DNA of 64,000 nt from the NCBI GenBank assembly GCA_963854835.1, contig OY978526.1, positions 91,772,140-91,836,139 of the forward strand. Reading direction: 5' to 3'. The notes beneath the pieces were generated by a model. That model did not search any database. It saw only the letters and a program-made list of their open reading frames with translations, and had not been told where the DNA came from. This DNA comes from Megamerina dolium. Lineage: Eukaryota > Arthropoda > Insecta > Diptera > Megamerinidae. This document shows, one piece after another, positions 22,984 through 37,354 of the stretch. How positions within the stretch are numbered: the first letter of the stretch is position 1; every line of letters begins with the position of its first letter. The position numbers were made by a program, and so were the translations under genes.

Positions 22984-25185
22984 TTGTCAAGTAAAAATGA
23001 AACTAAAGATATTAAAAGAAGCGAAATAGTATTGTCTAAAACAAGAAACACCATTATATACCCATAATACTCGAATAAGTGATCGACGAAATGGATGAAA
23101 AACTATGAAAATTAAATATTGATGTAAAATAAAAAAAAATGTTCGTTGTAAAAATTAAATTGCTCGTACTCGACTTTATGCAAAAATACCACTACTATGC
23201 TATGCCATCTATATAGCATGGGTTTTTTACGTAGACGAACGATTTAACCGCAACACAGCGACATTCCATACACAACGACAATTTTCGCAGTCATCGGCTT
23301 AAATCTATTTCTATTTTGACATGCAACAAAATGAAATGTTAACGATTCGCAACCCTGAATTAATTACATTTAGTTTCTTTTGTTGTTGTTTTCTTTCGTT
23401 CGAAGCTCTAAAAGCAAATTGGTTTGTGAAAGTTATGGGGTTTTATTTGTAGAAAATTTATTATACTGAAAATATCATTTTGTCGTTACCGTGTACGATT
23501 CATTTCAGTCGCAGATAAATTGCAACTTTGCTGCAGTTACGATCTGAATCTGAATATGAATCTGAAACTTAAGCCTTTGTATGATGAAATGTCAAACAAT
23601 ACTAAATAAAAGGACGGTATATGGCTTGTCAATTTAACTGTTATAAAGTCAGAGTTTGTTCCTATAGCAAAAAAACGGCCTTAAAAAACATACAGTATGT
23701 ATTGGGGCATGTACTAAATGTGTACTAAATGCGAAGGTAAGAGATATTATAAATTCCAAAAAAAAAAACACAAAACAAATAATATTCATATTAATATAAT
23801 CGTATATACATATACAAATATCAAGTCTTGATTCACTTTCATTGTTGTTGTTATTATTGTAAAAATTATTTTTAATGTTAAGGTTAATAAAACATTTCTG
23901 GTGGAGTGGCTGCTGTTGTGTATTGAATTTTTTGTTCATTGCATTGTGACAGTGACAGTGTCAGTGTCAACATAGTGCAATCAATGGCATTTACTGTAAC
24001 AACTGCAACAACAGTGGCGTTGTAACAGAAAGCAATAACAACAATATCAGTAGCCAGGCAACCAGGCAACATTTAAATAGCGAGCAATGTAAGCAAATCA
24101 ACAGTCAACGCGATATCGTTTCTGTAATGGAAAATATTATTCATGGTTTTCGTGGTTTTTGTTGTTGCATTGAAGGTTATTAATGTGTTCATTTTTACGA
24201 TAGCAGCTTCCGCTAAACATCACCGAGGCAAGCAATGAGTGTGAAAAAACGATGCGATTATAGTATGAATAATGTTGTTCGTATTGTAGGAAATCAATAA
24301 ATCAATTACAAGTATGTACATAATACTTGATATAAAATACGTATTGTATGTATGTATGTACATAAAAATGAGCAAGTCTGTATAGTTTTGCATGTAGATA
24401 TGTATGTATTGAAGTGCATTCGTATTAAAGGAAACTTCTTCCGCATATAATCAGAAATATTTTCTTTATTTTTTCACTACAACACTCAGTGTTTAGCAAA
24501 TTGATTGATAGTTGCAACATTTTTCATTTCACTTTCATGCAAACACATCACAAACAAATTATCTGGATAGGATATTTAATACTAAATAAATGTATTGTAT
24601 ACATATATTTATATAATTATGAAAAAATTTGTAACATTACAAATAAAATCATACATAACGTATGGTTGTAGTAGAGTTTTAATAGATTTAAATTATATTC
24701 ACTTTTAAGTCAATGATTTTGAATTGAAAAAATTCAAGTCTTATTCCTCCAGTTGAGATATTAATAAGTCGAATTTTTGATTGACTATACTGGTGAATTA
24801 AATCATCAATGTTGCAATCTTTGTACGCACATGTCTGTACTAGATGGGATGATAAGCTTTAGAACTAACAAAGAAAATTAATTAGGCTACAACCATTTTA
24901 TGGATTTCTTTAATGAATTAAGATGATCTTACCTCTTTCGGTCTACCAGAGCGTTCAGCATCATTTGTTGATATACAAACACGTTTAAACTGAGCAAACA
25001 CTAATATTTTATCATTGTATCGGATGGAGCAAATTCACAATATCTTTTCTTCTCTAAAAGCAACGTTTAATTAATATACGAAATTAATTTTTTTTTCCAT
25101 GATAAATAAACAAAAAGTGATTTTCTTTAATTGCCTCTAGAGCATTAACTAATGAATGAATTAATGTCAAATTTTCAGACAGCAT
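22984..25185. other. AT-rich non-coding DNA
   Basis: No supported gene. A-run at 23757-23768; (GTAT)n-like tract near 24348-24362; CAACAA clusters near 23995-24045; a GTGACAGTGACAGTGTCAGT minirepeat near 23945-23965. Confidence 0.55.
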
Positions 25186-25335
25186 TATCTTGAATAGTAT
25201 TAGAAAAGATATGCTCATATTAGACGGTGTCAAATGGCAGAACCCTTGTGATATTACTTTTTCTGGACTCTGCCAAAAGAATTTTCAATTGCTTGCCGAT
25301 AAGTGGGCAACGTTAGAAAAGAGAAATTCGTTTAG
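25186..25335 (-). mobile_element. 3' part of the tRNA-derived SINE
   Basis: On the minus strand this reads CGGCAAGCAATTGAAAATTC, then ATATCACAAGGGTTCTGCCA, matching the 44583 copy (CAAGCAATTGGCAATTC; ATGTCACAAGGGTTCTGCCA). The tRNA-like head is not recognisable beyond 25335. The matching 96-codon plus-strand open frame is an antisense by-product. Confidence 0.75.
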
Positions 25336-28300
25336 CCAAAATTCAACAAATTGGTTACGAAACGGTGCTAGAGCGCTAATTGAGTTCGTGGGAAGAACTC
25401 GAATTTTAACCAACCAGCCTATATATGACTATAGTCGTATTATGGAGATATTTTCATTCTTTCTGTTGTCGGTAATCTAATAGTCGTAGTCGGGCTCGTA
25501 CCTACAAATGGCAATCATAAGGGCAAAAAATAAATATAACAACAACAAGAGAAAGAAGATCCCACGAAATCGTTAACATTTCCTGTACTGCCATAATTCA
25601 AATTCCTAAATATGAAGAAATTTGCATATTCAGAAAAAAGGATTGGGTCCACTATGAGTGTGTTCAAATGTAACAAATTTTACCTGATGCGTATTTAGAC
25701 CAAATCGTAACTCGAAATTTGGAAATTCAGGGCATCGATTCACCTTTTGTGGACCGCTCTAATGTACATGTAATAAAATTTGAGTGAAATATGTAATTCA
25801 ACAATTATTGCTGGTTTAGAATTGCCTTATTTTAAATACTTAATTTCCTAAATTAGCTTTATAATTACGTATTTGTTGTCTTAGCATGTGTCTTTTAGCT
25901 TACATTAGAATGGCTGTGTTTTATTTTATTTTCTTTGCAAACGACAAATGTTTGTATGAATGTATATATGTACTCTGTCAATAATGACCTCTAATAAAAA
26001 TGGAATATGTTTTCAAAAAAAAAAAAAAAAAAACAAGAAAAGGAGAAGATAAAAATTCCAATTTAAAAACATATACGATTAAAAGCACTTGCACACCGGA
26101 TGCTAGGGTATTTTGTTGGCACAGTTGGTAACACACACAATTCTAGTATAGTAGTGGCAGTTTGTAAGTTTAACGTGTTCTTTTTTTATTTTATTATTTC
26201 TTGCTTTTTTTTTAAATTACTTAGTCGATACTATGATTTATTTTTCTCTTACATTTAATTTTATGTATTGTTTTTCTTTCCTCTCCTTTGTTGTTGTTGT
26301 TGTTGTTATTTTTTATATTTCAGTAATTTCGATTCTAAGATGCTTGGTAGCATTATTCGAGATGTTTAAATAAGGTTGATGGTATTTAGTCATCCAAATA
26401 GACTGTATTAAATATAATAGTTTTTTTGTGGAAATAAAAAACGATTTTACAGTGCAGCATGCATGGTACGGATGAAGCGACATGTTTTATTGATCTTAAT
26501 CAGATGGCAGACATTTGAGATAATAATTGCACTGTGGTCAATGGATTAATGTAAAAGAATCTCGTACAATTGCATTCGAATATTATGAAATGTGTTTAGA
26601 AAGTCAACGAATAGTATTTGTATATTCGTATATACAAACAAGTGGTATATTTATGCATGTTTACTGTACTGATTCTCTATTGACTTTGTCACCATTACTA
26701 GTCACCAATTATACCTCAGACAATGCCCTTCATTCAGAATGCAATAATCCACTAAGGAGGTTTTAGAGTTCTGATCTGCTCTTTTGGCCATAACTGTGCG
26801 GATAGTACGCTAATGAACAAGTGATTTCAGAATTTTATTGATTGCTTCTTAAATGATAAGTTGCAAAAGTTCTTATCATGCTTCTCGATTTTATATTTCC
26901 TTAGGCCCGACGCATATATCCTCATGCAAATATGACTAGCAATAAATATCGTATTCATTTTTTTTAATAAACAAACCATGAACTATTTAAAAGTCTACTA
27001 AATATTAATTACATAAAACTTACTTAATTTAAGAAAAGTTTTAGTTTTAGTTTTAGAAAAAAAAACGACTGTAAAACCAAAATTGACTTTTCACTATTTT
27101 TTGACTAATCAACAATGTATCGGTAAATGTATATTCATAATATAAAGATGGCTGACAAATGACATCAAACATTATGGAAAGTAGTATCGCACATTCACGT
27201 ACATTCACATTATGTATGTAAATGGACGACTGTCCATTTACGTTCCTATGCTCCTATGTGTGCTCCTATTTACATTATAATAGGAGTGTGTAAGTGTATT
27301 TCGTATTTATAAATGATGTATTCGTTCAACATCATGGTAATATTATGTGCAAACAACAAGAACACAAAAAAAAAATGTAATTTAAATTAATAAGGAACAA
27401 ATGCATACAATTGTGCATAAAAGACAAAATGAACATTTTAACTTAAATGGAATGTATCGTCAATTATATGTATGCATGACTCTGTAAATATATGCATGTT
27501 TATAAACATGTAGGTACCTAAATAAATGTTGCAACAATGTTGTTTTATATGCATTTTATTATTGTATGCGTTATATTATTATTGTACTTATGCATGTATG
27601 TTGTAGTATAAAAATATTGAAAGAAAAGAAGAAATGGAAGAAAATCCAAAAGGAGAAAATAATATAAAACAGACTTTCTTCGATAATAAGATGCGCACAT
27701 TTTATAGCTTCTTTTGTATTTTCTTAGTAACTGGTTGTTTTTATTATATTTTTAATATTTATAGACTTTCTTTTGGTGGGAATCAGTATTAAAGTGCATC
27801 AGATAAAAGGAGAGTCACACTTAATTCATGGTGGCTTATATACATATCCATATGTATGTATATAAACATATATCTGAATGTTTGTACTCATATATTTGGT
27901 AATCATGCTGGAATTTGTTTTTCTGTTCTGTTTATCATCACTCTGAACTCTTCCTTTGAGTTGATTCGAATATAAAATTTATCATTGTTCGTTTTAATAA
28001 TGGGAAATACTAACCCAACGAACCAAACATGCTTGTAAATAAATTTTCCATTATACTAAATGTGTTATGACATTTAGCTATCTAATAGTAAAACTTGAAA
28101 TCTTCCCTTTTCTTATTCTCTAACTAAATACTATATGTATATTGTACAAAAATTGTTCTACACATTTGTATTTAAATTATCTATGTAATTAGTTCCAACT
28201 CTTTTATTCTAATGTGGAATTTTTTCTATATATATCGTCATAATTCAGGCCTAAATGTGTTCTTTAATTAATTCAGAAGGAAACAATAAAAAAAAATCAG

Positions 28301-28632
28301 TCCATAAATCAACAAGAATATGTATTGAGTATACCATTATGCATACTAATCATAATTTTAAAATACTTCAGTACATTCGCAAATTAAATACACATTTTAT
28401 TGCACAAAAATTTCAATTTGATTGCTTTGAGGAATAGGCGTGACAATACGAAATTTCTTTAAAATTCTGAGCATCATCATTTACTAATTTGTAGTAAATA
28501 TATGTGTGGATTTTAGAAAAGAGGAAGAAAAGGAAGACCGCTAAAAAATACGATAAATATTAATCTACACATTGTTTGAGGCTAAATGGAAAATAAAGTA
28601 AATATGTATATGCGTATTGTATATATTTTCTT
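25336..28632. other. AT-rich non-coding DNA
   Basis: No supported gene. A-run at 26016-26032; GTTGTTGTT tract near 26290-26306. A GTAAATGGACGACTGTCCATTTAC hairpin-like palindrome lies near 27218-27241. The remainder is unremarkable. Confidence 0.55.
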
Positions 28633-28921
28633 GGTGGATGCCGTAGCTCAGTGGTTAGTTCGTTGGTCTTCTAATATGTAGGTTGTGCGTTCAATTTCTG
28701 GCTGAATTTTTCTTTCGAACGGTATCCACCTGCCGCCAAGCAATTGGAAATTCTTCGGTCATTAAGAATTTGCCACGAAAAAGCTTCTAAAAAAAGCTCT
28801 GTTAACATAAGTAGGTCCCTTCTAATACTGTCCAAACTTCAACACGTACAACAGTTTTGGAAGAGAGCTCGGCCAGACGGCCCTCCAGGACCTATAAGTG
28901 CCACATATTTAAATTTTGTTC
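28633..28921 (+). mobile_element. Near-full-length tRNA-derived SINE, copy A
   Basis: The tRNA-like head has an A box (CCGTAGCTCAGTGGTTAG) and a decayed B-box region (GTGCGTTCAATTTCTGG). It is followed by a body with CCAAGCAATTGGAAATTC and CTAATACTGTCCAAACTT, and a 3' end CCTATAAGTGCCACATATTT. Flanking repeats ATATATTTTCTT (28621-28632) and ATATATTTACTT (28922-28933) match at 11 of 12 positions and are taken as the target duplication. Such elements are transcribed by RNA polymerase III from the internal promoter and copied by a LINE's enzyme. The parent tRNA is not clear. Confidence 0.85.
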
Positions 28922-28933
28922 ATATATTTACTT

Positions 28934-31534
28934 CTCGCACAAACAAGTATTCAAAGCGAAGAACAACAACACTTAGAAGCTAAGAGGATACATTCTGAAT
29001 TCTCAATATAGTTGCGTAATTTCTTTATAATAGAATAAAGATATCACAAATAGCAACAGTAGCACAGTTGTACAAGTAGAATACATAACAGAAACAGCAA
29101 CGACATTTGAACAATAAACAATAGCTATTTTACAACGTTGTCAAAGATAACCATGTGGGGCCGTTAGCTATATTGGGCCCATGCTACTAAAGTTGGCTCA
29201 TGTTGTATGTTGGTTGTACCTTTACATGGAAAATAAGTACCTTTGGGGTTATAGTTCGAAAATAAATTTTAAAAATATATTTAACTTTCCCTCCAGAGTT
29301 TCTCATTGCAAGCTCATTTCAAAGGTCGATAGGTCCTAAATACAGCCCTGTGAGCGAATAACTTTGACGGCGTATAACAACAAATTACGCAATAATAAAT
29401 TTAACAATAATACATATCGTATGGTGAAGCGAAAAACAAGCCGGCACACGGTGATCGGAGAAGCCAAATTTTATGCGAAAAATTAGAAGGACTATTACGA
29501 TTTTAATGTAACCGAAGGATCATGGCATTTTTGAAGAGCTAATTGCCAATGTGCCACAAAACATATAGTTTGACAGTTAACAGCTGTCAAATTAACTGCC
29601 AACTTCTCTAAAAGTAAGAAAATCTTTTTGACAATGCCACCGATTAGGTTTTTAGATACGCTAGTCACGAATTTTATTTCAAATTAAAATTTTAACAGTT
29701 GACAACTATCAATGTAATCAACTGTAAATGTATAACTTTCCGAACACTATCTTTAAGATTACATTTAAGTGCTTTACAACTATAAAGGAAAATAGTCTTA
29801 CAAATAAAAAATAAAATAAACTGCAATTTATAACTGTGCATTATAAGTCGTATATACCTTTGTATATGTATGTATTAAATTATACTTATTTAATTAAATA
29901 TTTCTCACGAAAAATACATATTTCTACATAGGAACTTTTCCATTTTTTTTTTAATTTGTATTTATTAAAAAAAAATAATACAAAATTTCATGAAAATTGA
30001 GCAATTTTTTCAATTCTTGGACTCCATATTGAATTCGCTATTTTGAATTCTAGAAAATTGACTTCAGTTTTGACTTTGTCTTCAGGCACATCTTATAATT
30101 TATGCTAAATATAAAATAAATTATATTAATCATTAATGTCTTAATACACTTTATGTTCTAGTGAAATAAAAAGAGGTGAAAGCATGTGCGGCTTTTTTTT
30201 AATCATTAAAAGACCCTTTGCATTACTTTCTGGTAAAGTATTGAAGGTCTGGTTAATTTAGCACAATATTCAAATATACATTTTTCGCATAAACCATGAA
30301 TTCTCCGACCACTGTGCAGCAATAGAATTTTTATATGTGGTATTGTTATTAATGACAAATGAAAGAATGAATTTTAAAATTATTATAAAAATTAATCTGA
30401 CAAAAATTTATTTAAAAAATTATTATTATTATATTTTACGTATTATGTATTTTTTTTTTGTTTTTTTTTTTTTGCTGTCGCATTTTATTTTTTAACACAT
30501 ATTTTTTTAAGTGAATTTCTATAGAATCGCTTTATGTTACAATGCGGCACACTAAACACTCTTCTTCATTAGAATGAATGATTAATGTATGTCTTTATAA
30601 ATATATATATGTACGTATCTACATAACTACATATACTACTTATGTGTGTGTGTGTGTGTGTGTTTGCCCGTATTAAACACTATTATTAATAAATTATTTA
30701 TTCGTTAGTATTAGAAGAGCTGTAAATCAACAAGAAATAATTTTGAAAGAAAAGATGTAAGTATATAATATAAAATGAAATGAAATTACGCATAATGAAT
30801 AGAAAAATTGATTGGTGGGCGTATGAATGTGCCAGAAACAAAAGTTCAAAGGCCTGCGTCCATATTGGTGAAATTAAATTTTTTTTGTCTTTGATTTTTT
30901 TAGCGACGAAATATATTTTTCATTAACTTCAAATTTATCTTTTGTGAAGATCTGCATGTTGATGAGTGTAAATAAAAACTGATCAAATAAAATGATTGCA
31001 CTAAAATTTATTGGTATGTACATATGTGCGAAATCTTAATTTTCAAGTTTTAAATTTTTTACACAATTTTTTTAAGGTGTGGTTGAATAAATCCTTTGGC
31101 TGTTGAAGAGCTTCAAGGAGCAATCCATGAGCAGAAGCAATCAATCAAATTTCCTCCATTTGCAGCCATCTTTTTAATTGTGCAAACAACTACACCCATC
31201 ATCTTTTGGGAGAAACTATATAAAGGAAATTGCTTTGGTCAATTTTGATGTGAAATAATAAATATTTTAATATTTTTGATCTTCTATTTCAGGTATTTCT
31301 CATATGAATGATGATCATTTTTGCACGAGCAAAGAAGAGAAACTCAATATATCTATAATATGCATGTACCTATATATTTATTAGGTACGTATACATAAAT
31401 ATTTATGAATAAAGTTCGTTTCTCCAATCTTTCATTTGTTCATTTTCGTTTAAATATGCAAACATATACATACATACATGCTTGTACATGCATAGTAGGT
31501 ATAAATTTGTTTATATGTATTGCAGTATGTATAT
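28934..31534. other. AT-rich non-coding DNA
   Basis: No supported gene. A TTTGACAGTTAACAGCTGTCAAA inverted motif lies at about 29569-29591. Further contents: T-runs near 30450-30475, (TG)n at 30642-30663, and ATGTACATAC-type motifs. Confidence 0.55.
30642..30663 (+). repeat. (TG)n microsatellite
   Basis: About eleven TG units. Confidence 0.95.
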
Positions 31535-32020
31535 CAGTGACATAGTCAGGGTATTAGAAGGATGATAATATGCTGACCGGCGGACTAATTAAAAAAGTAA
31601 AATTGATGTAATATTTATAAATTTAAAAATGACCTTACATACAACTACACCTTCTGTTTCACTTCAATGTATAGCAAACTTTTCCAATAGTTACATAAAA
31701 AGATAAAAACTTATCAGCGCAGCACCATTAGAAGCGTAATCAAGTCTTAAAATCTATGATGTTATTTTATTGTTTCAATCTAGGGGTGACTAATGGATTA
31801 GTAATGCTGGCAATACACATAGTATACTTATAACTGCTGAATAAGTAACATAATAGATAAAATGCGTGCAAAACCATGAAGATTATAATTGATGATATTA
31901 AATTGAAAATTTGTTCTTTTATGAACAATGAAACTTGCAAATATATTCACAAGCACGAGATATTACTCCGTTCACCAAATCGCTCCAAACCCAAAAAAAA
32001 AAAACTTCGAGACGCCACTG
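31535..32020. mobile_element. Possible hAT-like element with CAGTG ends
   Basis: The left end CAGTGACATAGTCAGGGTAT resembles the left end of the 42173 MITE (CAGTGGGATAGTCAAGGAGT). The right end GAGACGCCACTG gives CAGTGGCGTCTC on the other strand. Only the outer bases of the two ends match each other, and the 8-bp flanks (ATGTATAT, ATATTGTT) agree poorly. The left end is fairly convincing; the right partner is tentative. Confidence 0.4.
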
Positions 32021-32316
32021 ATATTGTTAGTTATTAAAACAAATAAAAATAATACATACATACAAATGTATATTGGGAAACGACCTAATTTTTTTTTTTA
32101 TAATTCCTTATTATTATATTTTATTTGAGAAATTTGAAATAGTGTTGACTTATTTTGATAAATTTCCCACACAGTAATCTATCAAAAAATTGGAACATTG
32201 AAACATTCAATGATTGAATGACTATGACTAAGTGCCATTGTGTTTTAATAAATTATATTTTAAATTCAATTCATAATGCATTGATTTGTAATGTGCCACA
32301 ACATTCAAACATTAAT
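32021..32316. other. AT-rich spacer, nothing recognised
   Basis: No coding or repeat signal beyond T- and A-runs. Confidence 0.5.
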
Positions 32317-32793
32317 GGCCGATTTCATAATGACCGGTTAACTTTGTCTTTAATCAGTAGATAGCTAACCACCTGATAGTCTAAATTGACAGTTTTGTTT
32401 TACACCAAACTCTGGTTAGCTCTCTCATTGTGAATATTTTAGGAAAAATTCACAAAAATTGCATTGTGAATATATAATATAAAAACTGCATGACAGCTGA
32501 TATTTGTTTTATTAATAATGGAAAATAAGCGAAATCGGCTTTCCAATTACTCAAGCACTGAGGAAAATTTCTTTATTTTAATATTATAATAATTTAATAA
32601 TTTTATTTATTATGTTATTTAACTAAAATCCGCAGTCATTATTGTTCTGGTTAGTAGCTAACCGACAGTCAATGCTCGCGTTAAGTTAACCGAAACTTAT
32701 GTGACAGATGTGCCTTAACCGGACATACTGAAAACGCCTTTTCTTACAGATAAGTTCTGATTAAACGCTAACCGGACATTGTGAAAATGATCC
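32317..32793. mobile_element. ~477-bp MITE with CCGGTTA-rich inverted ends
   Basis: The left end GATTTCATAATGACCGGTTA...TTTAATCAG pairs with the right end, which reverse-complemented reads CATTTTCACAATGTCCGGTTAGCGTTTAATCAG. This gives about 35-40 bp of imperfect inverted repeat. The interior repeats CTGGTTAG/CTAACC/TTAACCG subterminal motifs (near 32410, 32650-32690, 32717), as is common where a transposase binds. No open frame of note; target duplication unclear, so superfamily open. Confidence 0.65.
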
Positions 32794-35700
32794 TAAAATG
32801 GATAAACACCAAGACAGCAGCCAAAGTGATGTCAAAATAACACGCACAATAACTGTGGAAGAGAAGAATGCCAAAGGATTCTAATTCTATTGAAGTTAAG
32901 TTTTTAATACAACGAAATTATGAAATTAATTTAAAGAATCAAAATCAAAATGTTGACAAAAGCATAATAGAATCTCACATTTACTTAGTATGAAAATTGC
33001 CTATGAACAATGGAACATCTACGATTGTTCGTAGTATTGTGTATTTTGAAATAATTGAATGCTGAAATATCAAACAAAGAATGTTCGTAGCTACGAATTT
33101 CTATATTGTCAGGCGCCAAAAATCAAAAGCATCACTTTAAAGTCAGATATATTTACAGGAACGTAGTTTTTTTGTGTTTTTTGTTAAAGAACCATCGCAT
33201 TTCGTGCTGATTGTACAAACCTAAACACGTCAATGGATCTTCTGACGATATACCGTACATATGTGTGGTTTAGAAGAGCGGCAGCATTATATCATAAACC
33301 TACGTGCATACTTGCATATTACAATTAGAAACTTCTGAAAATTGCTTTGCACATTTATTTCAAAATACATCTCTGCGATTGCATGTTGCCATCCATTAAA
33401 ATCTTGACAATAGAATGAGTGCTAAACAAAATTAACTATGAAACTAACAAAAAAAAATATTTCTTCACTAACTACTAACAAATTTGATGCATTTTTATTG
33501 ATAAGCGTCAGGCGATGCCTTTTACACACAAAATTTTTTTACGTTTTTCATATAATTAATATCATCAACTGTAACAGCAGTAACACTAATAATATGTAGT
33601 TACTGAATGGTTACCAAAGCTGTGATGATTATGATGGTGGCAATGCTACAGAGGGACAAACAGATGGCAGGGGGTGCAAGAATCAAAAAGGAAAAGAACG
33701 TCATATGGTAGATGGACATTGTAACGGATCTCGTTCGTTTTGATTGTGTGGTATAACATTTATTGAGTATTAACGAATGAAGATCAAAAGCATTTAGTAG
33801 TTAAATGCATCTAGCTGTACAGATATATATATATATATTGTATGTAGCACGAGCATAAGAAATATGATATTAGACGTGTTGTATTCAACACTCGTACTTA
33901 ACCAGTTAAACGATAACTATATGAAAAAATAACAACCAAAGATGCTAACTTTAGCGCGTATAAATAGACGCTCCAAATCGTAACATGCTCGCTAAGTTCA
34001 GTGTTACCAATTATTTTTATTTTTTCTTCTGTACAGAGATGTTACAAATTGATATATTTTTATTTAAACGGCTAATAGGTTATAATGAAGAAAAAAAAAA
34101 GGAAAAGAAAGAATTTACAATAAAATTATTTCTATATTCTTCATATATTTTATCGTTTAATCATAATAACATAAAAAATCAAATCAACTTTGTTTAGCAA
34201 ACTCAGCATCTATGTCATTTTATTGGCACAAAAATAGCGAGTTGTCGAAGAAATCACGCCTATTAAACGTAACGAAAATAGTGTGAATTACTAAGCGGCT
34301 ATTTCAGATTGAAGAGACGGGAATGCCGATGAGCTACGACGTTGTGGTGATGGCTGCCTGGTGGTGGATGAGGTTGCTGTGAGATATGAGAGGGCTGAGA
34401 GATCGTAGAAGTTCAACAATAAAACTTCGCAATTTTGATTAAAGTTGAAAAATTAACAATTTTTATTTTTTATAATATACACTTCATAAAATAAAGATAT
34501 TCGAAGAAAAAAGAATTTCGTCTCGAGCACTATCGCTGGATACGTGAGAATAATAATATTAATTAATCAGTGAAGAAGAGTGGCCGTCAACAAAAATTGA
34601 GTTGCCAACTCTCTTAATACGTACAAACAATTTAAAGAATTACGCAGGTAGTGCACGTTACGTACTCTGGCGTAGACCAGTAATTATTACTAAAATGTTG
34701 CACAGGCTTTTGCTTTTCCAACGAAAATTTAAAACAAATTCCGGTACGATTACTTTCAAGTTTCAAAAAGTTTCAATTAACAATATTATATGAAAATCAA
34801 TATGTAACAATCCAAACCTTAAGATCGTATCATAAATAAGCAGTGTGCCAAAAAAAATCATTCATCCTTGAGATAAATGTGCATTTTTTAAACCAGATTT
34901 AATGTTTTGCTGTCTCAATTAATGTAAACAAAAATATTTAATTAAAAAAGCTCTTCAATTTTGGATTTGTTAAAAAAAATATGAATCGACTTTATTCGTA
35001 CTTTCGTTTCAGTCAGTTTTTGCATTTAGTGTAAAACAAGTTTTCTCTTTTTTTTATTTTTTTATTTAAAGCAATATAATAAGCAGAAAATAACGTACAA
35101 AATATCGTCGACCTGAGGCAGTCTTAATTATTTCCAGCTTATAATTATATGAAATTAATCAATTTGCTAATAACTAAAAGCAATTATAATTTATTTGCTG
35201 TTAGCGAAAGCTGTTCAAATTAAAAATTCTTATGGTTTTGATTTTTATACCATGCGCCAAAGGACAAGAGTATATTCATTTTGAAGGAGGCTCCGGCAAT
35301 GTGAAAAAGTATATTTGGATATTGCTGATAAGCATCACCTTCATAGTCGATTTAAAGAATATTGTTCGTCTCTCACATGACTTCTTAATAACTGCTTCTT
35401 TCTTATTCTTAATAATTTATTGCAAAAACATATTTGTTGCTTAATATGTTCTGCCTTACATTACATATATTCAACGTCCCGGAATTAAATATTTTAGTTG
35501 CAGATTTCTAATCCTGATACGATCAGTTATACACAAATTTCAGCTCTCTCAATTAATGATGACACTATGTACCTTTTAAAAATAAGTGTAAGTAATATTT
35601 AGTAAGTGCGTATAGTCTGTTAAAAAATGGACGCACATTGCCAACTATTTTATTTATATCGTAAAACCTCAATATTATTAAATAAATCGCGCTGGGCCGA

Positions 35701-37354
35701 CATTTTTTTCTTTTCTTTTTACATTCTTTTCGTGAATTTGTATTTTAAAACGCAATAAATGCAAAAAAACAACAAAAAACAAAATATTAGTAAACAACTT
35801 GAGTAGAGATGAGAAACATTTATAGTGAAATTGTAAAAATAAGAGAACTACTCAAAGCCCACTGATGATTAAGACGACTAAATGAAAATAACAATGTCGA
35901 AATGTATGAGTTAATGAAATTCAGTTTTATATTATATTTATGTTAAATCATTGTGTGTTAACATATCTATAGTTATTTGTATAATTATACTTAGTTAATG
36001 TAAATTTTGCTTATTTTCAATTTCATTCATTCTGTTTATGGTAAATAAATTCTTAATGAATATTAACTATTATTGAATAATCAAAAATAATGAAAATTAG
36101 TAGATAAAAGAAGTATTAAATCATAGTCTTTACAAATTAGCATTAGAAAAGCAAAAGCATTATAAAATTTAGTAGAATATAAATGGCGAAAATACGATTA
36201 GTGGAATACAATTAAAATAACTAAAATATAAAAATAAATAAGTAAGTAGACGTGTTAATAATAAAAACAAACATTAGGCTTCACTAAATTTTGTTTGTAC
36301 AAATGTAGCTTTACGCGTACAAAAGTATAATTGGTTGCATCACTCCCCCATACAAAAGAAAAGAATTTAAAATGTCCAGTTTTGCAATTTTTTAATGGAA
36401 AAATTAAATATACATACTCGTAAACCCGCGATATGATCATAAAGCAAGAAAATTTTAAAAAAATCTCCCATAGGAATCAAGTTCAAAGATTTAAACTCAC
36501 CTATGTATGATACTTCATATGAACTTATCAATAAGAACTTACTCATATATATTTTAAAATATTGGAAAAGTGGCCGCTAAGTTATTTGCAGTAACACAGT
36601 AACAACTACTACACTATCGTCGATCTAGAATCGTTATTTTCATTGAGTGGAGTATATGTATAACATTTTCCTCAGTTTACAAATAGTGTTCCCTGCGTTT
36701 TTTGACAAAAAGGCATAAAAACATCATTTTTGTTGTTTTTCGACGATTCACCAACACCTAATAATAGGTAGCAATTTTGCCAAAAAAAAGTCATATGCCT
36801 AATGTGCATCCTTAATTCAAAATTTAGCTCGAGAGACGTCTCATTATGAAAAAAATTTTTGGACCATCCTAAAATAGCCCAAATTATGTTCTTATCCTAT
36901 AAATTACATACCATTGAAGAGTTCCAACTCAGGTGATATTGAATTCCAAATTCATATAAGGATAGTTAGCTCGACAACTCAGAGTTACCCCTTACATAGA
37001 GTAATTTTTTTTTTTTTTTTATAAAATTAAAATCTCAAATTCGTATCTTGGAAGTGTTTTAATAAATACATAAATATATCAGTATTGATGTCGTCGTGTT
37101 AAAGTCCCAAATCGTTAATGCCAGAAGAATCGCTTGCGGATCCCTTGCAATTGTTTGAACTAATTACCCACGATTTAATGCAGAAGGTATCGAAGAAATT
37201 AACGTTCAATTATTTACATACTCCAAATAGATTTAATTCCTTAGTGCAACAATTTTATCGGTATTGGATGATCATAGGCTTGTTGGAATGATTGTTTCGT
37301 ATACAACAAACTACTATCGGCAATGGTCTGGTTTTTTGTATAGCTCATTTTGAA
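32794..37354. other. AT-rich non-coding DNA
   Basis: No supported gene over 4.5 kb. (TA)n at 33821-33839. A GCGTATAAATAGACGC motif (33955-33970) resembles a TATA box but lacks a gene downstream. T-runs near 35048-35065 and 37008-37021. Confidence 0.55.

Noticed and set aside
25190..25480. 96-codon plus-strand open frame
   Set aside because: Half of it is the antisense of the SINE 3' part.
28633..28706. A functional tRNA gene (A box CCGTAGCTCAGTGG)
   Set aside because: The acceptor stem does not close, the B box is worn, and the sequence continues into a shared SINE body. The same holds at 44583 and 58842.
33955..34001. Core promoter (TATAAATA with downstream TCAGTG)
   Set aside because: The spacing of about 41 bp is too long, and the frame downstream is a chance AT-rich one. 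The TATA motif lies in a small palindrome GCGTATAAATAGACGC.
34201..34800. Possible LTR retrotransposon edge (GC-richer patch, AGAAGTTCAACAATAAAACTTC)
   Set aside because: No primer-binding site, no second LTR and no pol text could be found.
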